Under the pieces are notes generated by a model that was not told the DNA's origin, searched no databases, and was given only the letters and a program-made list of their open reading frames with translations. Positions 63,701 to 64,000 of a DNA stretch of 64,000 bases are shown here, in pieces (the stretch's first letter is position 1; every line of letters begins with the position of its first letter). A program made the position numbers and the translations under genes. Origin of the DNA: Salinispora mooreana. GTDB lineage: Bacteria > Actinomycetota > Actinomycetes > Mycobacteriales > Micromonosporaceae. Where the stretch lies: the NCBI RefSeq assembly GCF_000379065.1, contig NZ_KB900614.1, positions 2,223,149 to 2,287,148 on the forward strand, in the 5' to 3' direction.

Positions 63701-64000
63701 GGTCGAAGATGGTCTTCGACACCGCGGGCACCGACCACTCGGGTTCCCACCACAGCGTTCCCGAGGGTGCGCCGGGTTCGGCGTGAGCGCCGTAGGTGAC
63801 CGCGGCACGGTCGAGGCTGTCGTAAATGGTGTCGGCGACTACCCGGGCACCGGAGCCGTCCATCGCCAAGCTTTGAGTCTGCCGCGGGCGCAGCAGCCCG
63901 TCGAGGATCTGGTACGAGGTGAGGTAGTTCGCGTCCGCGTTGAGTACCTGGCTGGTCACGTAGGGGTAGGCGTCACGGTCGGTAGCAAAGTGGTAGGTGT
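60735..64000 (-). CDS. Rhs/YD-repeat polymorphic toxin-like protein, N-terminus outside the window
   Basis: At least 1,088 residues of an Rhs-family protein. Many YD-type repeats (for example YDSLGR, YDATGN, YDTNGT) build the shell; the conserved core end is LGRFISVDPVLVSSDPDQY followed by NAYQYGGNNPVNNADPTG. The remaining 310 residues are the variable tip: a Cys/Arg-rich stretch, Gly/Ala-rich hydrophobic segments, and a C-terminal domain (QWRDDAATMGGGVRGHARV to GGFVGAAF) that I cannot assign. The open frame continues to the window edge, so the start and any secretion signal are not seen. Rhs proteins deliver C-terminal toxins to rival cells. Confidence 0.93.
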   Translation of the reverse strand, partial: TYHFATDRDAYPYVTSQVLNADANYLTSYQILDGLLRPRQTQSLAMDGSGARVVADTIYDSLDRAAVTYGAHAEPGAPSGTLWWEPEWSVPAVSKTIFDRASRPTNEIFLAGDGVTNLVEKWRTVTTHEGDLTTVTPPPGGTPTTTVTDAHGRVVKLRQHTTPNGVNGAYRQTEYVFNRKGQQVTTIDPAGNEWTNEYDAKGRQWRTTDPDKGVTTSTFNDADELVTTTDARGETLWYGYDSLGRKKELRDDSATGPLRAQWSHDRLYTGQGGFKGQLTQAIRYEPAGSSNAYRWQVRSFDGRYQPKGVNYVIPPSETGLNGTYLYVYGYSEATGETTSMSYPAGGGGLVAEKVTTDYDATTGLPIRFDTSLTGFSGTLATASYTAYGERNGSIYKPPAGIYTQDVVYRDEATRRVTRTTIERETTPGTISDRNYTYDPAGNITSIAEAPEHGQADTQCFRYDQLRQLTTAWTPKAGVTCDTEPATANLGGPAPYWQDWTFDSTASRLTETSHTTSGDTTRTYSVPTGGPGVTRPHAVTAMTTQTPDNEPVVNTYDYDATGNTTCRPSDTTTTGNDCATRVDSQTLTWNPEGKLATVSTDDQTIETNIYDTNGTRLIRRDATGTTLYLPGQEIRREGGTNTGTRYYTFAGTVCASRTGGSSPTNLTWLYNDHQGTQQLAVNAATHTFTTRRQTPYGTPRGANPAWVNQKGFVGGDIDPTGLTNIGARQYDNLLGRFISVDPVLVSSDPDQYNAYQYGGNNPVNNADPTGEYFFEDVDGGGARAYRSRTSSGSISTWIVEEYVPPACNSSCQQRREAARIASNQRAEAERKQRECQASFFCRNSQRVKGMAAAAVNWAEENADVVGVVTGVAVGVTCTVITGGTGAVLCGALGGAVSGLVTGGLKCSGGDNSRCSIGSLATDTLVGGALGALGGAVGAVIGGGLAGAASAGLRSTLSGFASGAAKAASGLGSGTRAAAHQLTPAGISRALGGTPRNNLGTFVRSSVSQWRDDAATMGGGVRGHARVALDTVMMIERGAMSVDGLAGGLVGAIAPTTRDDLSQLRKDGYSFNQVTHPIQIVGGFVGAAF

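Overview
The window is high-GC DNA (roughly 70 percent, strong G/C third positions) with GTG starts, overlapping ATGA/GTGA/TGATG gene junctions, DUF397/DUF5753 gene pairs, a DivIVA-domain gene and a CebR-type cellobiose locus. Together these point to an actinomycete chromosome, most likely Micromonosporaceae (Salinispora or Micromonospora-like); the genus is an inference from gene content and style.

Layout. 1-3.2 kb: a cut-off sensor kinase, its OmpR-type regulator and a secreted LolA/RseB-like protein. 3.3-5.7 kb: a HelD/HelR-type RNA polymerase-recycling ATPase. 5.8-9.9 kb: small hypotheticals, a Spo0M-like protein, an XRE/DUF397 pair and a short DivIVA-like protein. 9.9-12.9 kb: an LPVTG-anchored RCC1-repeat surface protein and a CapA-like phosphoesterase. 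13.0-24.1 kb: a dormancy or hypoxia module resembling the mycobacterial DosR regulon: two universal stress proteins, phosphoketolase, a P1B-type metal ATPase, two Acg-type nitroreductase relatives, and a DevS-like GAF kinase with a convergent DevR-like regulator. Five promoter regions in it carry similar 14-base GGGAC-centred half-palindromes. 24.1-27.9 kb: an epimerase and two secreted proteins with overlapping genes.

28.3-29.4 kb: seven tRNA genes (3 Val-GAC, 3 Gly-GCC, 1 Cys-GCA) on the minus strand, including a near-perfect 397-bp tandem duplication. 29.6-35.5 kb: a TetR regulator, a methyltransferase, a P450, then biotin genes bioF-bioD (minus) and bioB-bsaP (plus). 35.8-41.5 kb: an aldehyde dehydrogenase, a few small genes, and an overlapping pair (phosphotransferase plus acyl-CoA dehydrogenase) matching the two halves of ACAD10/11. 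41.6-47.5 kb: cellobiose uptake and hydrolysis (cebE-cebF-cebG-bglC plus cebR) with a CebR operator ahead of cebE.

47.7-51.0 kb: a pRiA4b ORF-3-like gene, an unannotated 39-residue Cys/His-rich gene coupled to a RibD-like reductase, and a membrane-anchored serine hydrolase. 51.2-58.4 kb: herA-sbcD-sbcC-nurA plus a spermidine-synthase-like gene, that is, an archaeal-style DNA end-processing operon in a bacterium. 58.5-64.0 kb: a VOC protein, then a less GC-rich stretch with two orphan genes downstream of a large Rhs/YD-repeat toxin gene that runs off the window.

No insertion sequence, integrase, CRISPR array or rRNA gene was seen. The strongest unusual features are the HerA/Mre11/Rad50/NurA operon, the DosR-like module with shared promoter motifs, the bioB-bsaP coupling, the Rhs tip region with candidate immunity genes, the small Cys-rich gene, and a marked preference for GTTGAC when encoding Val-Asp.
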